From Lelliottia sp. JS-SCA-14 (GTDB lineage: Bacteria > Pseudomonadota > Gammaproteobacteria > Enterobacterales > Enterobacteriaceae): a stretch of DNA of 64,000 bases. Shown here piece after piece: positions 26,200-35,013 of this stretch. The stretch spans positions 4,340,001 through 4,404,000 of the forward strand of contig NZ_CP141606.1 in NCBI RefSeq assembly GCF_035593345.1, read 5' to 3'. The position numbers and the translations under genes are program-made. Position 1 is the first letter of the stretch. Every line of letters begins with the position of its first letter. The notes under the pieces are model-generated. The model saw only the letters and a program-made list of their open reading frames with translations. It had not been told where the DNA came from and did no database searches.

Positions 26200-26798
26200 T
26201 GCGCTTAACCGCTAAACAGGTCACCTGGCTCAAGGTGCTACTGCACCTTGCCGGTTTGCTTCCTTTTATATGGCTATTCTGGGCGGCCAGTCAGGGCTAT
26301 TTCAGCGCCGATCCGGCCAAAGATATTCAACACTTTACGGGTAGGATGGCTCTGAAATTTTTGCTGGCGACCTTGCTGGTCTCGCCCCTGGCGCGCTACG
26401 CTAAACAGCCATTATTGATACGAACCCGGCGTCTTTTAGGGTTATGGTGCTTTGCCTGGGCGACGATACATCTCACGAGCTATACGTTGCTGGAGCTGGG
26501 GATTAACAATCTGGCGCTACTTGGCAGCGAACTGGTGTCACGTCCGTATCTGACGCTCGGGATCGTCAGTTGGGTGATTTTACTGGCCCTGACGCTGACA
26601 TCGACCCAATACGCACAGCGAAAACTGGGCCGACGCTGGCAACTTTTGCATAACTTCGTCTATCTGGTGGCGATCCTGGCGCCGATACATTATCTGTGGT
26701 CAGTGAAGATTTTATCCCCTCAGCCCATCATCTACGCCCTGCTGGCTGTGGCCCTTTTGGTATGGCGTTACAAGAAGTTCCGCCAGTGGTGGCGATAG
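26199..26798 (+). CDS. msrQ: MsrQ heme-binding membrane subunit
   Basis: A b-type cytochrome of the ferric-reductase-like family that passes quinol-derived electrons to MsrP. Its 199 residues hold about six membrane helices with candidate heme histidines in [15 protein letters not shown] and LLHNFVYL. The GTG start at 26199 shares its first base with the last base of the msrP TAG stop. It is a little shorter at the C-terminus than E. coli YedZ (211). Confidence 0.95.
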   Translation: MRLTAKQVTWLKVLLHLAGLLPFIWLFWAASQGYFSADPAKDIQHFTGRMALKFLLATLLVSPLARYAKQPLLIRTRRLLGLWCFAWATIHLTSYTLLELGINNLALLGSELVSRPYLTLGIVSWVILLALTLTSTQYAQRKLGRRWQLLHNFVYLVAILAPIHYLWSVKILSPQPIIYALLAVALLVWRYKKFRQWWR

Positions 26799-27032
26799 TT
26801 CGCGAAACTGTGCGTATTCCCGCAGATTACTTATCAACCGCGAATCTTTTTCCAATTGCGGTTGATAATCTTCCCTGATAAGACCAGTATTTAGCTGCTA
26901 AATGCTACGAACTCGTTATAATGTGCGACCTTGGTTTTCCTGAAGGGGTTTTTCCTCCCCTGAAAGGGTGACAATTGCGCATCGAAGGTATATTTTGTTT
27001 TTTACCCGAGAATCGCAGGAGATAGCGGCACA
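26799..27032 (+). promoter_or_regulatory. msrQ-aroQ intergenic region
   Basis: A 234-base gap. The imperfect repeat CCTGAAGGGGTTTTTCCTCCCCTGAAAGGG around 26939-26968 could fold into a hairpin. The ribosome site CAGGAG precedes aroQ. It probably carries the aroQ promoter. The accBC promoter is likely upstream too, since only 21 bases separate aroQ and accB. Confidence 0.45.
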
Positions 27033-27485
27033 ATGACTGGAAAGTTGCACATCTTAGTTTTGAACGGACCGAACCTGAACATGCTCGGCACCCGTGAACC
27101 CGAGAAGTACGGCACGCTGACGTTAAGCGAAATTGTTAACCGTCTGGGTACGGAAGCAGCGGCGCTTGGCGTGAGTCTTGATCATTTTCAGTCAAATGCG
27201 GAGTACGCACTCATCGACCGTATTCATCAGGCTAAAGACACTGTGGACTATATCCTGATTAATCCGGCCGCGTTTACGCACACCAGTGTTGCTATCCGCG
27301 ACGCACTGCTTGCGGTGAGCATCCCGTTTATCGAGATCCACCTGAGCAATGTGCATGCACGAGAGCCGTTCCGCCACCATTCGTATCTGTCAGATATCGC
27401 TGCTGGCGTTATCTGCGGACTGGGTGCAGACGGTTATTCATACGCTTTACAGACAGCGGTAAAACGCCTGTCACAATCACACTAA
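27033..27485 (+). CDS. aroQ: Type II 3-dehydroquinate dehydratase
   Basis: The third step of the shikimate pathway, by the dodecameric type II enzyme. Its 150 residues hold [18 protein letters not shown] with the catalytic Tyr and flexible loop Arg, [17 protein letters not shown], and [18 protein letters not shown] with the catalytic His. It is 21 bases before accB. E. coli K-12 relies on the unrelated type I AroD. Confidence 0.96.
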   Translation: MTGKLHILVLNGPNLNMLGTREPEKYGTLTLSEIVNRLGTEAAALGVSLDHFQSNAEYALIDRIHQAKDTVDYILINPAAFTHTSVAIRDALLAVSIPFIEIHLSNVHAREPFRHHSYLSDIAAGVICGLGADGYSYALQTAVKRLSQSH

Positions 27486-27506
27486 ACAAGAGTACGGAAC
27501 CCACTC

Positions 27507-27974
27507 ATGGATATTCGTAAGATTAAAAAACTGATCGAGCTGGTTGAAGAATCAGGCATCTCCGAACTGGAAATTTCTGAAGGCGAAGAGTCTGTACGCA
27601 TCAGCCGTGCAGCGCCAGCCGCTAGCTTCCCGGTCATGCAGCAGGCTTATGCTGCACCTGTGATGCAGCAGCAGCCTGCTCTGTCTAACGCAGTTGCACC
27701 GGCCGCTGAAGCGCCGGCAGCCGCAGCAGCAGAAATCAGTGGTCACATCGTACGTTCCCCGATGGTTGGTACTTTCTACCGCACACCAAGCCCGGACGCT
27801 AAAGCGTTCTGCGAAGTAGGTCAGAAAGTCAACGCAGGCGATACCCTGTGTATCGTTGAAGCGATGAAAATGATGAACCAGATCGAAGCTGACAAGTCAG
27901 GCATTGTTAAAGCGATTCTGGTCGAAAGTGGTCAGCCGGTAGAATTTGACGAGCCGCTGGTCGTCATCGAGTAA
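27507..27974 (+). CDS. accB: Biotin carboxyl carrier protein AccB
   Basis: Carries biotin for acetyl-CoA carboxylase. Its 155 residues comprise an N-terminal region, an Ala/Pro/Gln linker (about 35-77) and a biotinyl domain with the modified Lys121 in VEAMKMMNQ. The thumb segment [18 protein letters not shown] is present. Known families autoregulate accBC through the AccB N-terminus. accC starts 10 bases later. Confidence 0.97.
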   Translation: MDIRKIKKLIELVEESGISELEISEGEESVRISRAAPAASFPVMQQAYAAPVMQQQPALSNAVAPAAEAPAAAAAEISGHIVRSPMVGTFYRTPSPDAKAFCEVGQKVNAGDTLCIVEAMKMMNQIEADKSGIVKAILVESGQPVEFDEPLVVIE

Positions 27975-27984
27975 CGAGGCGAAC

Positions 27985-29334
27985 ATGCTGGATAAAATTG
28001 TCATCGCCAACCGTGGCGAGATTGCACTGCGTATCCTTCGTGCCTGTAAAGAACTGGGCATCAAGACCGTGGCTGTGCACTCAAGCGCGGATCGCGATTT
28101 AAAACACGTATTACTGGCGGATGAGACGGTCTGTATTGGCCCGGCTCCGTCCGTAAAAAGTTATCTGAATATCCCGGCTATCATCAGCGCCGCTGAAATC
28201 ACCGGCGCGGTGGCAATCCATCCGGGTTATGGCTTCCTCTCTGAGAACGCCAATTTTGCTGAACAGGTTGAGCGCTCTGGCTTTATCTTCATCGGCCCGA
28301 AAGCTGACACCATCCGCCTGATGGGCGACAAAGTGTCTGCGATCACCGCGATGAAGAAAGCGGGCGTTCCAACGGTACCAGGCTCCGACGGTCCTCTGGG
28401 CGACGATATGGATGCAAACCGTGCTCATGCTAAACGCATTGGCTATCCGGTGATCATCAAAGCGTCCGGCGGCGGCGGCGGTCGTGGTATGCGCGTTGTT
28501 CGCAGCGATGCAGACCTGGCGCAATCCATCTCCATGACCAAAGCTGAAGCGAAAGCCGCTTTCAGCAATGACATGGTGTACATGGAAAAATACCTGGAAA
28601 ACCCACGCCACATCGAAATTCAGGTGCTGGCTGACGGTCAGGGTAATGCTATCTATCTGGCAGAGCGCGACTGCTCCATGCAGCGTCGTCACCAGAAAGT
28701 GGTCGAAGAAGCACCAGCACCGGGTATTACCCCGGAACTGCGTCGCTACATCGGCGAGCGTTGCTCCAAGGCGTGCGTCGATATCGGCTATCGCGGTGCA
28801 GGTACGTTCGAATTCCTGTTCGAAAACGGCGAGTTCTATTTCATCGAAATGAACACCCGTATTCAGGTTGAACACCCGGTGACAGAAATGATTACCGGCG
28901 TTGACCTGATCAAAGAGCAGCTGCGTATCGCAGCGGGTCAACCGCTGTCCATCAAGCAGGAAGAAGTGGTGGTCAAAGGCCATGCGGTCGAGTGCCGTAT
29001 TAACGCCGAAGACCCGAACACCTTCCTGCCGAGCCCGGGTAAAATCACGCGTTTCCACGCGCCGGGTGGCTTTGGTGTACGTTGGGAATCTCATATCTAC
29101 GCTGGCTACACCGTGCCACCGTACTATGACTCAATGATCGGTAAGCTTATCTGCTACGGCGAGAACCGTGATGTGGCGATTGCCCGCATGAAGAACGCCC
29201 TGCAGGAGCTGATCATCGATGGCATCAAAACCAACGTTGATCTGCAGGTTCGTATCATGAATGACGAGAACTTCCAGAATGGTGGGACTAACATCCACTA
29301 TCTGGAGAAAAAACTCGGCCTTCACGAAAAGTAA
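27985..29334 (+). CDS. accC: Biotin carboxylase AccC
   Basis: ATP-dependent carboxylation of biotin on AccB, the first half of malonyl-CoA synthesis. Its 449 residues equal E. coli. The ATP-grasp glycine loop [14 protein letters not shown] and [14 protein letters not shown] are present. ATG 27985 gives [18 protein letters not shown]; an upstream ATG at 27946 overlaps accB and is rejected. A strong terminator follows. Confidence 0.98.
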   Translation: MLDKIVIANRGEIALRILRACKELGIKTVAVHSSADRDLKHVLLADETVCIGPAPSVKSYLNIPAIISAAEITGAVAIHPGYGFLSENANFAEQVERSGFIFIGPKADTIRLMGDKVSAITAMKKAGVPTVPGSDGPLGDDMDANRAHAKRIGYPVIIKASGGGGGRGMRVVRSDADLAQSISMTKAEAKAAFSNDMVYMEKYLENPRHIEIQVLADGQGNAIYLAERDCSMQRRHQKVVEEAPAPGITPELRRYIGERCSKACVDIGYRGAGTFEFLFENGEFYFIEMNTRIQVEHPVTEMITGVDLIKEQLRIAAGQPLSIKQEEVVVKGHAVECRINAEDPNTFLPSPGKITRFHAPGGFGVRWESHIYAGYTVPPYYDSMIGKLICYGENRDVAIARMKNALQELIIDGIKTNVDLQVRIMNDENFQNGGTNIHYLEKKLGLHEK

Positions 29335-29349
29335 GACCGCATTAGCGTT

Positions 29350-29376
29350 AAAAGGCCGGATAATCCGGCCTTTTTT
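29350..29376 (+). terminator. Terminator after accC
   Basis: AAAGGCCGGA pairs with TCCGGCCTTT across a 3-base loop and is followed by further Ts, 16 bases past the accC stop. Confidence 0.9.
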
Positions 29377-29442
29377 ATTTCTGGGGACGCTTAGCCCCCA
29401 TCATGTACAATCCCCGCTTTCTTCATCCACAAGGGACTTAAA

Positions 29443-29685
29443 ATGGACAAGCGTTTTGTTCAAGCCCATAAAGAAGCGCGCTGGGCGCTGTGGCTGACCC
29501 TTCTCTATCTTCTTGCGTGGTTAGTGACTGCTTACTTACCTGATTCGGCCCCCGGATTCACCGGCCTGCCGCACTGGTTTGAAATGGCCTGTCTGCTGAT
29601 GCCTTTGGTCTTTACGCTGCTGTGCTGGCTGATGGTGCGTTTTATCTTCCGCGATATCTCTCTGGAGGATAGCGATGCAAACTGA
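29443..29685 (+). CDS. yhdT: YhdT family membrane protein
   Basis: An 80-residue DUF997 protein with two membrane helices (ALWLTLLYLLAWLVTAYL and CLLMPLVFTLLCWLMV). It always precedes panF in enterics and overlaps it here by 11 bases. It may help PanF, but no function has been shown. Confidence 0.92.
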   Translation: MDKRFVQAHKEARWALWLTLLYLLAWLVTAYLPDSAPGFTGLPHWFEMACLLMPLVFTLLCWLMVRFIFRDISLEDSDAN

Positions 29686-31126
29686 AATCATCGCCGTTCT
29701 GGTTATCTATCTCTTTATTGTGTTTGGCCTCTCGGCTTACGCCATGCGTAAGCGCAGTACCGGCTCGTTCCTCAGCGAATATTTCCTCGGAAGCCGCTCA
29801 ATGGGCGGGTTTGTGCTGGCGATGACCCTGACCGCAACCTACGTCAGCGCCAGCTCGTTCATCGGCGGACCGGGTGCGGCGTATAAGTACGGGCTCGGCT
29901 GGGTGCTGCTGGCGATGATTCAGGTCCCAACGATCTGGCTGTCGCTCGGCATTCTGGGCAAAAAATTTGCCATTCTCGCCCGACGCTATAACGCGATTAC
30001 GCTTAACGACATGCTGCAGGCGCGCTATCAAAACCGCGCGGTGGTGTGGATTGCCAGCGTCAGCCTACTGGTGGCTTTCGTCGGTGCGATTGCCGTGCAG
30101 TTCATCGGCGGCGCACGTCTGCTTGAGACCGCCGCAGGGATTAAATACGAAAATGGCCTCCTAATCTTCGGGATCACCATCGCGCTCTACACCGCGTTCG
30201 GCGGCTTCCGTGCCAGCGTCCTGAACGACACGATGCAGGGCATGGTGATGCTGATTGGCACCCTGGTGCTGCTGGTTGGCGTGATCTACGCCGCGGGCGG
30301 CCTGCATAATGCAGTGCAAACCCTGGAGCAGATTGACCCGAAACTGGTCAGCCCACACGGTGCCGACGATATTTTGACACCGGCGTTCATGACCTCATTC
30401 TGGGTGCTGGTCTGCTTTGGTGTCATCGGCCTGCCGCACACGGCGGTGCGTTGTATCTCCTATAAAGACAGCAAAGCGGTACATCGCGGGATTATCATCG
30501 GCACGATCGTGGTGTCACTTCTGATGCTGGGCATGCATCTGGCGGGTGCGTTAGGCCGCGCCATTCTTCCGCATCTGACCGTGCCGGATCAGGTGATCCC
30601 GACCTTAATGGTGCAGGTGTTACCGCCGTGGGCAGCGGGGCTATTCCTGGCCGCGCCAATGGCGGCGATCATGTCCAACGTCAATGCGCACCTGTTGCAG
30701 GCCTCGGCGACCATCATTAAAGATCTGTGGCTCAGCGCGACGCCGACTAAAATGCGTAATGAGCATCGCCTGAAGCGCATTTCGACCTGGACAACGCTGG
30801 TGCTCGGTATTCTGATGATGCTGGCCGCGTGGCGTCCGCCGGAGATGATCATCTGGCTCAACCTGCTGGCGTTCGGCGGGCTGGAAGCGGTATTCCTGTG
30901 GCCGCTGGTGCTGGGGCTGTATTGGGAGCGTGCGAACGCCGCGGGCGCGCTCAGCGGGATGATTGTCGGTGGCGTACTTTATGCGGTACTCGCCACCTTT
31001 AAAATTCAGTACCTGGGCTTCCATCCGATCGTGCCTTCGTTACTGTTAAGTTTGCTGGCGTTTGTGGTGGGGAACCGTTTCGGTCAACCCGTCCCACAGG
31101 CCGCCGTCATTTCTACTGATAAATAA
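29675..31126 (+). CDS. panF: Sodium/pantothenate symporter PanF
   Basis: Sodium-coupled uptake of pantothenate (vitamin B5). Its 483 residues form a sodium-solute symporter fold of about 12-13 helices. The segments [20 protein letters not shown] and [18 protein letters not shown] are typical. The start lies inside yhdT, so the two are translationally coupled. prmA follows 11 bases later, as in E. coli. Confidence 0.96.
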   Translation: MQTEIIAVLVIYLFIVFGLSAYAMRKRSTGSFLSEYFLGSRSMGGFVLAMTLTATYVSASSFIGGPGAAYKYGLGWVLLAMIQVPTIWLSLGILGKKFAILARRYNAITLNDMLQARYQNRAVVWIASVSLLVAFVGAIAVQFIGGARLLETAAGIKYENGLLIFGITIALYTAFGGFRASVLNDTMQGMVMLIGTLVLLVGVIYAAGGLHNAVQTLEQIDPKLVSPHGADDILTPAFMTSFWVLVCFGVIGLPHTAVRCISYKDSKAVHRGIIIGTIVVSLLMLGMHLAGALGRAILPHLTVPDQVIPTLMVQVLPPWAAGLFLAAPMAAIMSNVNAHLLQASATIIKDLWLSATPTKMRNEHRLKRISTWTTLVLGILMMLAAWRPPEMIIWLNLLAFGGLEAVFLWPLVLGLYWERANAAGALSGMIVGGVLYAVLATFKIQYLGFHPIVPSLLLSLLAFVVGNRFGQPVPQAAVISTDK

Positions 31127-31137
31127 AGAGTTTTGCC

Positions 31138-32019
31138 ATGCCGTGGATCCAACTAAAACTGAATACAACCGGTGCCAATGCCGAAGAACTGAGTGACGCG
31201 TTAATGGAAGCGGGTTCAGTTTCCATTACTTTCCAGGACACGCATGACACGCCGGTGTTTGAGCCGCTGCCAGGCGAAACTCGCCTCTGGGGCGATACCG
31301 ACGTCATTGGCCTGTTCGATGCCGAAACCGATATGAAAGAAGTGGTGGCGATCCTTGAGAATCACCCGCTGCTGGGCACCGGTTTCGTGCACAAAATCGA
31401 GCAACTGGAAGATAAAGACTGGGAACGCGAGTGGATGGATAACTTCCACCCGATGCAGTTCGGTAAGCGTCTGTGGATCTGTCCAAGCTGGCGCGATGTG
31501 CCGGATGCCAACGCCGTGAACGTGATGCTGGATCCGGGCCTGGCGTTCGGTACCGGAACGCATCCGACCACCTCTCTGTGCCTGCAATGGCTGGACGGAC
31601 TGGATCTGGAAGGCAAAACCGTGATCGACTTCGGGTGTGGTTCCGGGATCCTGGCGATCGCCGCGCTGAAACTGGGTGCAGCCAAAGCCATCGGGATCGA
31701 CATCGATCCGCAGGCGATTCAGGCCAGCCGCGATAACGCACAGCGCAACGGCGTTTCCGATCGCCTTGAACTCTATCTGCCGGATAGCCAGCCAGAGGTC
31801 ATGAAAGCCGATGTGGTGGTCGCAAACATCCTGGCGGGCCCATTACGCGAACTGGCCCCGTTAATCAGCGTCCTGCCCGTTGAGGGCGGCCTGCTGGGTC
31901 TGTCGGGGATCCTTGCCAGCCAGGCTGACAGCGTATGCGAAGCTTACGCCGATCTCTTTGCCCTCGATCCGGTGGTCGAGAAAGAAGAGTGGTGTCGCAT
32001 CACCGGTCATAAAAAGTAA
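31138..32019 (+). CDS. prmA: Ribosomal protein L11 methyltransferase PrmA
   Basis: Trimethylates lysines and the N-terminus of ribosomal protein L11. Its 293 residues have an N-terminal L11-recognition domain and a C-terminal SAM domain with [20 protein letters not shown] and [14 protein letters not shown]. It forms an operon with panF. Confidence 0.97.
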   Translation: MPWIQLKLNTTGANAEELSDALMEAGSVSITFQDTHDTPVFEPLPGETRLWGDTDVIGLFDAETDMKEVVAILENHPLLGTGFVHKIEQLEDKDWEREWMDNFHPMQFGKRLWICPSWRDVPDANAVNVMLDPGLAFGTGTHPTTSLCLQWLDGLDLEGKTVIDFGCGSGILAIAALKLGAAKAIGIDIDPQAIQASRDNAQRNGVSDRLELYLPDSQPEVMKADVVVANILAGPLRELAPLISVLPVEGGLLGLSGILASQADSVCEAYADLFALDPVVEKEEWCRITGHKK

Positions 32020-32031
32020 TTTCCTCTCTCC

Positions 32032-32059
32032 GGCGTGGGTTCCTCCCCACGCCTTTTTT
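32032..32059 (+). terminator. Terminator after prmA
   Basis: GGCGTGGG pairs with CCCACGCC and is followed by TTTTTT, 12 bases past the prmA stop. Confidence 0.88.
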
Positions 32060-32163
32060 AGACTCAATTCCCCTCCTTTTTATTGTGGTTATCCAGTAAA
32101 ATTCCCACGGCAAATCATCTCACAATCAATGATTTGAATATAAAAATTCACTGGAAGAATACT

Positions 32164-32904
32164 ATGGCACATTTTATTGGCAAGGCAGCACTGCTGGCGC
32201 TCAGCATGATCTCGGTTTCAGCATATGCATCTCACTGGAGCTACGAAGGCGAAGGTTCACCGGAACACTGGGGCGAACTGGATGATGCTTACAAGGCCTG
32301 CCAGAGCGGGAAGAATCAGTCTCCGATTAATATCGACGCCACTGCCAAAGCGCATATTTCGCCGCTGGTGACGCGCTACATTGATGGCCCGGTGACGCTG
32401 ACGAACAATGGCCACACCATTCAGGCCGCTGAAGATGCGCAGACGCGCGATTCCATCACCCTCGACAACCAGACCTGGACACTGCAGCAGTTCCATTTCC
32501 ACTCTCCGGCTGAGAACGCGATTCATGGCAAAAAGTCCGCCATGGAGATGCACCTCGTGCATAAAAATGCGAACGGCGCACTGGTGGTGGTAGCGGTGAT
32601 GTTTGATAAGGGAGCGGCGAACGCCGAGCTGGATAAACTGTGGGGCGTCATGCCTGGGCAGGCAGAGCAATCGGCGAAACTGGATACACATCTGGACCTG
32701 AACAAGCTTTTGCCGAAGGACAAAACCTACTGGCGCTTTAGCGGTTCCCTGACTACGCCACCGTGCTCAGAGGGTGTTACCTGGATCGTGCTTAAGCACC
32801 CGATGACGCTTTCCGACGCACAGCTGGAAAAGTTTACCCACACTATGCATCACGATAATAACCGTCCGGTACAGTCCCTGAATGGTCGCGTTGTTGTGGA
32901 ATAA
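32164..32904 (+). CDS. cah: Periplasmic alpha-class carbonic anhydrase
   Basis: Interconverts CO2 and bicarbonate in the periplasm. A signal peptide of about 23 residues ends SVSAYA-S. The mature protein keeps zinc ligands His111 and His113 (QFHFHSPAEN) and His130 (EMHLVHKN), Gln-Ser-Pro-Ile in NQSPINID, the gatekeeper threonines in SLTTPPCSEGV, and Cys46 and Cys201, the expected disulfide. ATG 32164 gives the clear signal sequence; earlier in-frame codons do not. E. coli has no alpha-class enzyme. The gene stands alone between prmA and dusB. Confidence 0.93.
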   Translation: MAHFIGKAALLALSMISVSAYASHWSYEGEGSPEHWGELDDAYKACQSGKNQSPINIDATAKAHISPLVTRYIDGPVTLTNNGHTIQAAEDAQTRDSITLDNQTWTLQQFHFHSPAENAIHGKKSAMEMHLVHKNANGALVVVAVMFDKGAANAELDKLWGVMPGQAEQSAKLDTHLDLNKLLPKDKTYWRFSGSLTTPPCSEGVTWIVLKHPMTLSDAQLEKFTHTMHHDNNRPVQSLNGRVVVE

Positions 32905-33234
32905 TGCTCGCACTGCGCGCTGAGATCATGTTCTAAAATGCGACTCAGATCGCAAAGAAGGGCGATAATCTGCTGCTTAAAACAGCAGATTATCCCGATT
33001 AAGTGAGTCATTTATGCAGAAATGATGAGAACTTACGGGAATTTGTAAGCGCCTATAAAACAACCACAATCATATAACACAATGATTTACATGATTAATA
33101 ATCTCTCGCGCAAACGCTGAGCAGCAATTCCTTGATCTGTAACAGCGGATTGTTCAAAGTTTGGCCTTTCATCTCGTGCAAAAAATGCGTAATATACGCC
33201 GCCTTGCAGTCACAGTATGGTCATTTCTTAACTC
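32905..33234 (+). other. cah-dusB intergenic region
   Basis: A 330-base AT-rich region after the carbonic anhydrase. The repeat AATCTGCTGCTTAAAACAGCAGATT (32968-32992) folds into a 10-bp stem, a possible cah terminator without a strong T-run. The right end carries the dusB-fis promoter. In E. coli, Fis, CRP and IHF all bind in this interval. Confidence 0.6.
33167..33205 (+). promoter_or_regulatory. dusB-fis operon promoter
   Basis: A -35-like TTTCAT (33167-33172) and a -10-like TAATAT (33190-33195) are 17 bases apart, followed by a GC-rich discriminator (ACGCCGCC). It resembles the E. coli fis promoter, which is growth-rate and ppGpp controlled and autorepressed by Fis. The dusB ATG is about 40 bases downstream. 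Confidence 0.75.
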
Positions 33235-34200
33235 ATGCGCATCGGACACTATCAGCTCAGAAATCGCCTGATCGCAGCGCCCATGGCAGGTATCACTGAC
33301 CGGCCGTTTCGGACGTTGTGCTACGAGATGGGAGCAGGATTGACTGTTTCCGAGATGATGTCGTCTAACCCCCAGGTTTGGGAAAGCGATAAGTCCCGTC
33401 TTCGGATGGTGCATATTGATGAGCCAGGTATTCGCACCGTGCAAATTGCCGGAAGCGATCCTGAAGAAATGGCGGAAGCCGCGCGTATTAACGTTGAAAG
33501 TGGCGCCCAAATTATTGATATCAATATGGGTTGCCCTGCAAAAAAGGTGAATCGCAAGTTGGCAGGTTCCGCCCTTCTGCAATACCCCGACCAGGTGAAG
33601 CTGATCTTGTCGGGGGTGGTTAACGCAGTGGACGTTCCCGTTACGCTGAAGATTCGCACTGGTTGGGCGCCGGAACACCGTAACTGTGTAGAAATTGCCC
33701 AACTGGCCGAAGACTGTGGTATCCAGGCCCTGACCATTCATGGACGCACTCGCGCCTGTTTGTTCAACGGCAATGCGGAATACGACAGCATTCGGGCAGT
33801 TAAGCAGAAAGTTTCCATTCCGATTATCGCGAATGGCGACATAACTGACCCGCTAAAAGCCAGGGCTGTGCTCGACTATACAGGGGCAGATGCTCTGATG
33901 ATAGGACGTGCGGCTCAGGGAAGACCCTGGATCTTTCGGGAAATCCAGCATTATCTGGACACTGGAGAGTTGCTTGCGCCACTGCCTCTGGCAGAGGTTA
34001 AGCGCTTGCTTTGTTCGCATATTCGGGAACTGCATGACTTTTATGGTCAGGCAAAAGGGTACCGAATTGCGCGTAAACACGTTTCCTGGTATCTCCAGGA
34101 GCACGCTCCAAATGACCAGTTTCGGCGCACATTCAACGCCATAGAGGATGCCAGCGTACAGCTGGAGGCGTTGGAGGCATACTTCGAAAATTTTGCGTAA
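33235..34200 (+). CDS. dusB: tRNA-dihydrouridine synthase B
   Basis: An FMN/NADPH enzyme that reduces uridine at tRNA position 17. Its 321 residues form a TIM barrel with [12 protein letters not shown], the catalytic Cys100 in [19 protein letters not shown], and IHGRTR. It is the promoter-proximal gene of the dusB-fis operon, and its mRNA leader activity is known to aid fis translation in E. coli. Confidence 0.97.
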   Translation: MRIGHYQLRNRLIAAPMAGITDRPFRTLCYEMGAGLTVSEMMSSNPQVWESDKSRLRMVHIDEPGIRTVQIAGSDPEEMAEAARINVESGAQIIDINMGCPAKKVNRKLAGSALLQYPDQVKLILSGVVNAVDVPVTLKIRTGWAPEHRNCVEIAQLAEDCGIQALTIHGRTRACLFNGNAEYDSIRAVKQKVSIPIIANGDITDPLKARAVLDYTGADALMIGRAAQGRPWIFREIQHYLDTGELLAPLPLAEVKRLLCSHIRELHDFYGQAKGYRIARKHVSWYLQEHAPNDQFRRTFNAIEDASVQLEALEAYFENFA

Positions 34201-34225
34201 ACAGAAATAAAGAGCTGACAGAACT

Positions 34226-34522
34226 ATGTTCGAACAACGCGTAAATTCTGACGTACTGACCGTTTCTACCGTTAACTCTCAGGATCAGGTAACTCAAAAA
34301 CCCCTCCGTGACTCGGTAAAACAGGCACTGAAGAACTATTTTGCTCAACTGAACGGTCAAGATGTTAGTGACCTGTATGAGCTGGTATTGGCTGAAGTTG
34401 AACAGCCACTGTTGGACATGGTGATGCAATACACCCGCGGTAACCAAACCCGCGCAGCCCTGATGATGGGTATCAACCGTGGTACTCTTCGTAAGAAGCT
34501 GAAAAAGTACGGCATGAACTAA
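34226..34522 (+). CDS. fis: DNA-binding protein Fis
   Basis: A 98-residue nucleoid protein, identical in length to E. coli Fis. It activates rRNA and tRNA promoters and aids site-specific recombination. The C-terminal helix-turn-helix is [20 protein letters not shown]. It starts 25 bases after dusB and is followed by a terminator. Confidence 0.99.
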   Translation: MFEQRVNSDVLTVSTVNSQDQVTQKPLRDSVKQALKNYFAQLNGQDVSDLYELVLAEVEQPLLDMVMQYTRGNQTRAALMMGINRGTLRKKLKKYGMN

Positions 34523-34546
34523 TTTCGATTAGCTAAATGCTTGTTT

Positions 34547-34583
34547 AAAAAGGCGCTACTCGGCATGGGGATGCGCCTTTTTT
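34547..34583 (+). terminator. Terminator after fis
   Basis: AAAAAGGCGC pairs with GCGCCTTTTTT across a 16-base loop and a T-run follows. Confidence 0.85.
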
Positions 34584-34704
34584 ATTGCCTTTTTTCCTAA
34601 CGTCAAGGGTTTGTAAACCTTGCCTTTTCCCGCTTTTCAACGCCTGCTTTTCGTGTATATTTCCACCACCTTACAGGGCCTCTTCTTCAACACGGAACGA
34701 CACA

Positions 34705-34869
34705 ATGATTCGTAAATACGGGTGGTTAGTGGTATTTGCTGTCACGGTTTTCATCTTCGATGCGCTGCTGATCCAGTGGATTGAGTTGCTGAGTACCGAA
34801 ACCGATAAATGTCGCAATATGAATTCCGTGAATCCTCTCAAACTGGTGAACTGCTCAGAGCTCGATTAA
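34705..34869 (+). CDS. yhdU: Small membrane protein YhdU
   Basis: A 54-residue DUF2556 protein with one membrane helix (WLVVFAVTVFIFDALLIQWI) and a conserved tail TETDKCRNMNSVNPLKLVNC. It corresponds to E. coli YhdU (59 residues) with a slightly shorter end. ATG 34705 is chosen because upstream codons lack family similarity. In E. coli yhdJ, a DNA methyltransferase, lies between fis and yhdU; it is missing here. Function unknown. Confidence 0.85.
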   Translation: MIRKYGWLVVFAVTVFIFDALLIQWIELLSTETDKCRNMNSVNPLKLVNCSELD

Positions 34870-34875
34870 GCGGCG

Positions 34876-34931
34876 AACACCCGTAAAAACGGCCTTAACA
34901 CCCAGTAAAAACGGGGATTTAAATCCCTTTT
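34876..34931 (+). repeat. Short direct repeat and palindrome after yhdU
   Basis: AACACCC-GTAAAAACGG occurs twice (about 34876-34892 and 34897-34914, the second with one extra A). The perfect palindrome GGGATTTAAATCCC at 34914-34927 follows, ending in TTTT. The palindrome may act as a weak terminator; the direct repeat is unexplained. Confidence 0.5.
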
Positions 34932-35013
34932 CGCCATTCCGTTACGATGGTAATGTCACTGCCCTTTTCAGGCGCATTGCATAACCTCTCACTGAGAATG
35001 AGTTAAACCCACC

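Noticed and set aside
28111..29094. A 327-codon leftward open frame opposite accC
   Set aside because: Antisense of a highly conserved gene with strong codon bias, which often leaves long reverse frames.
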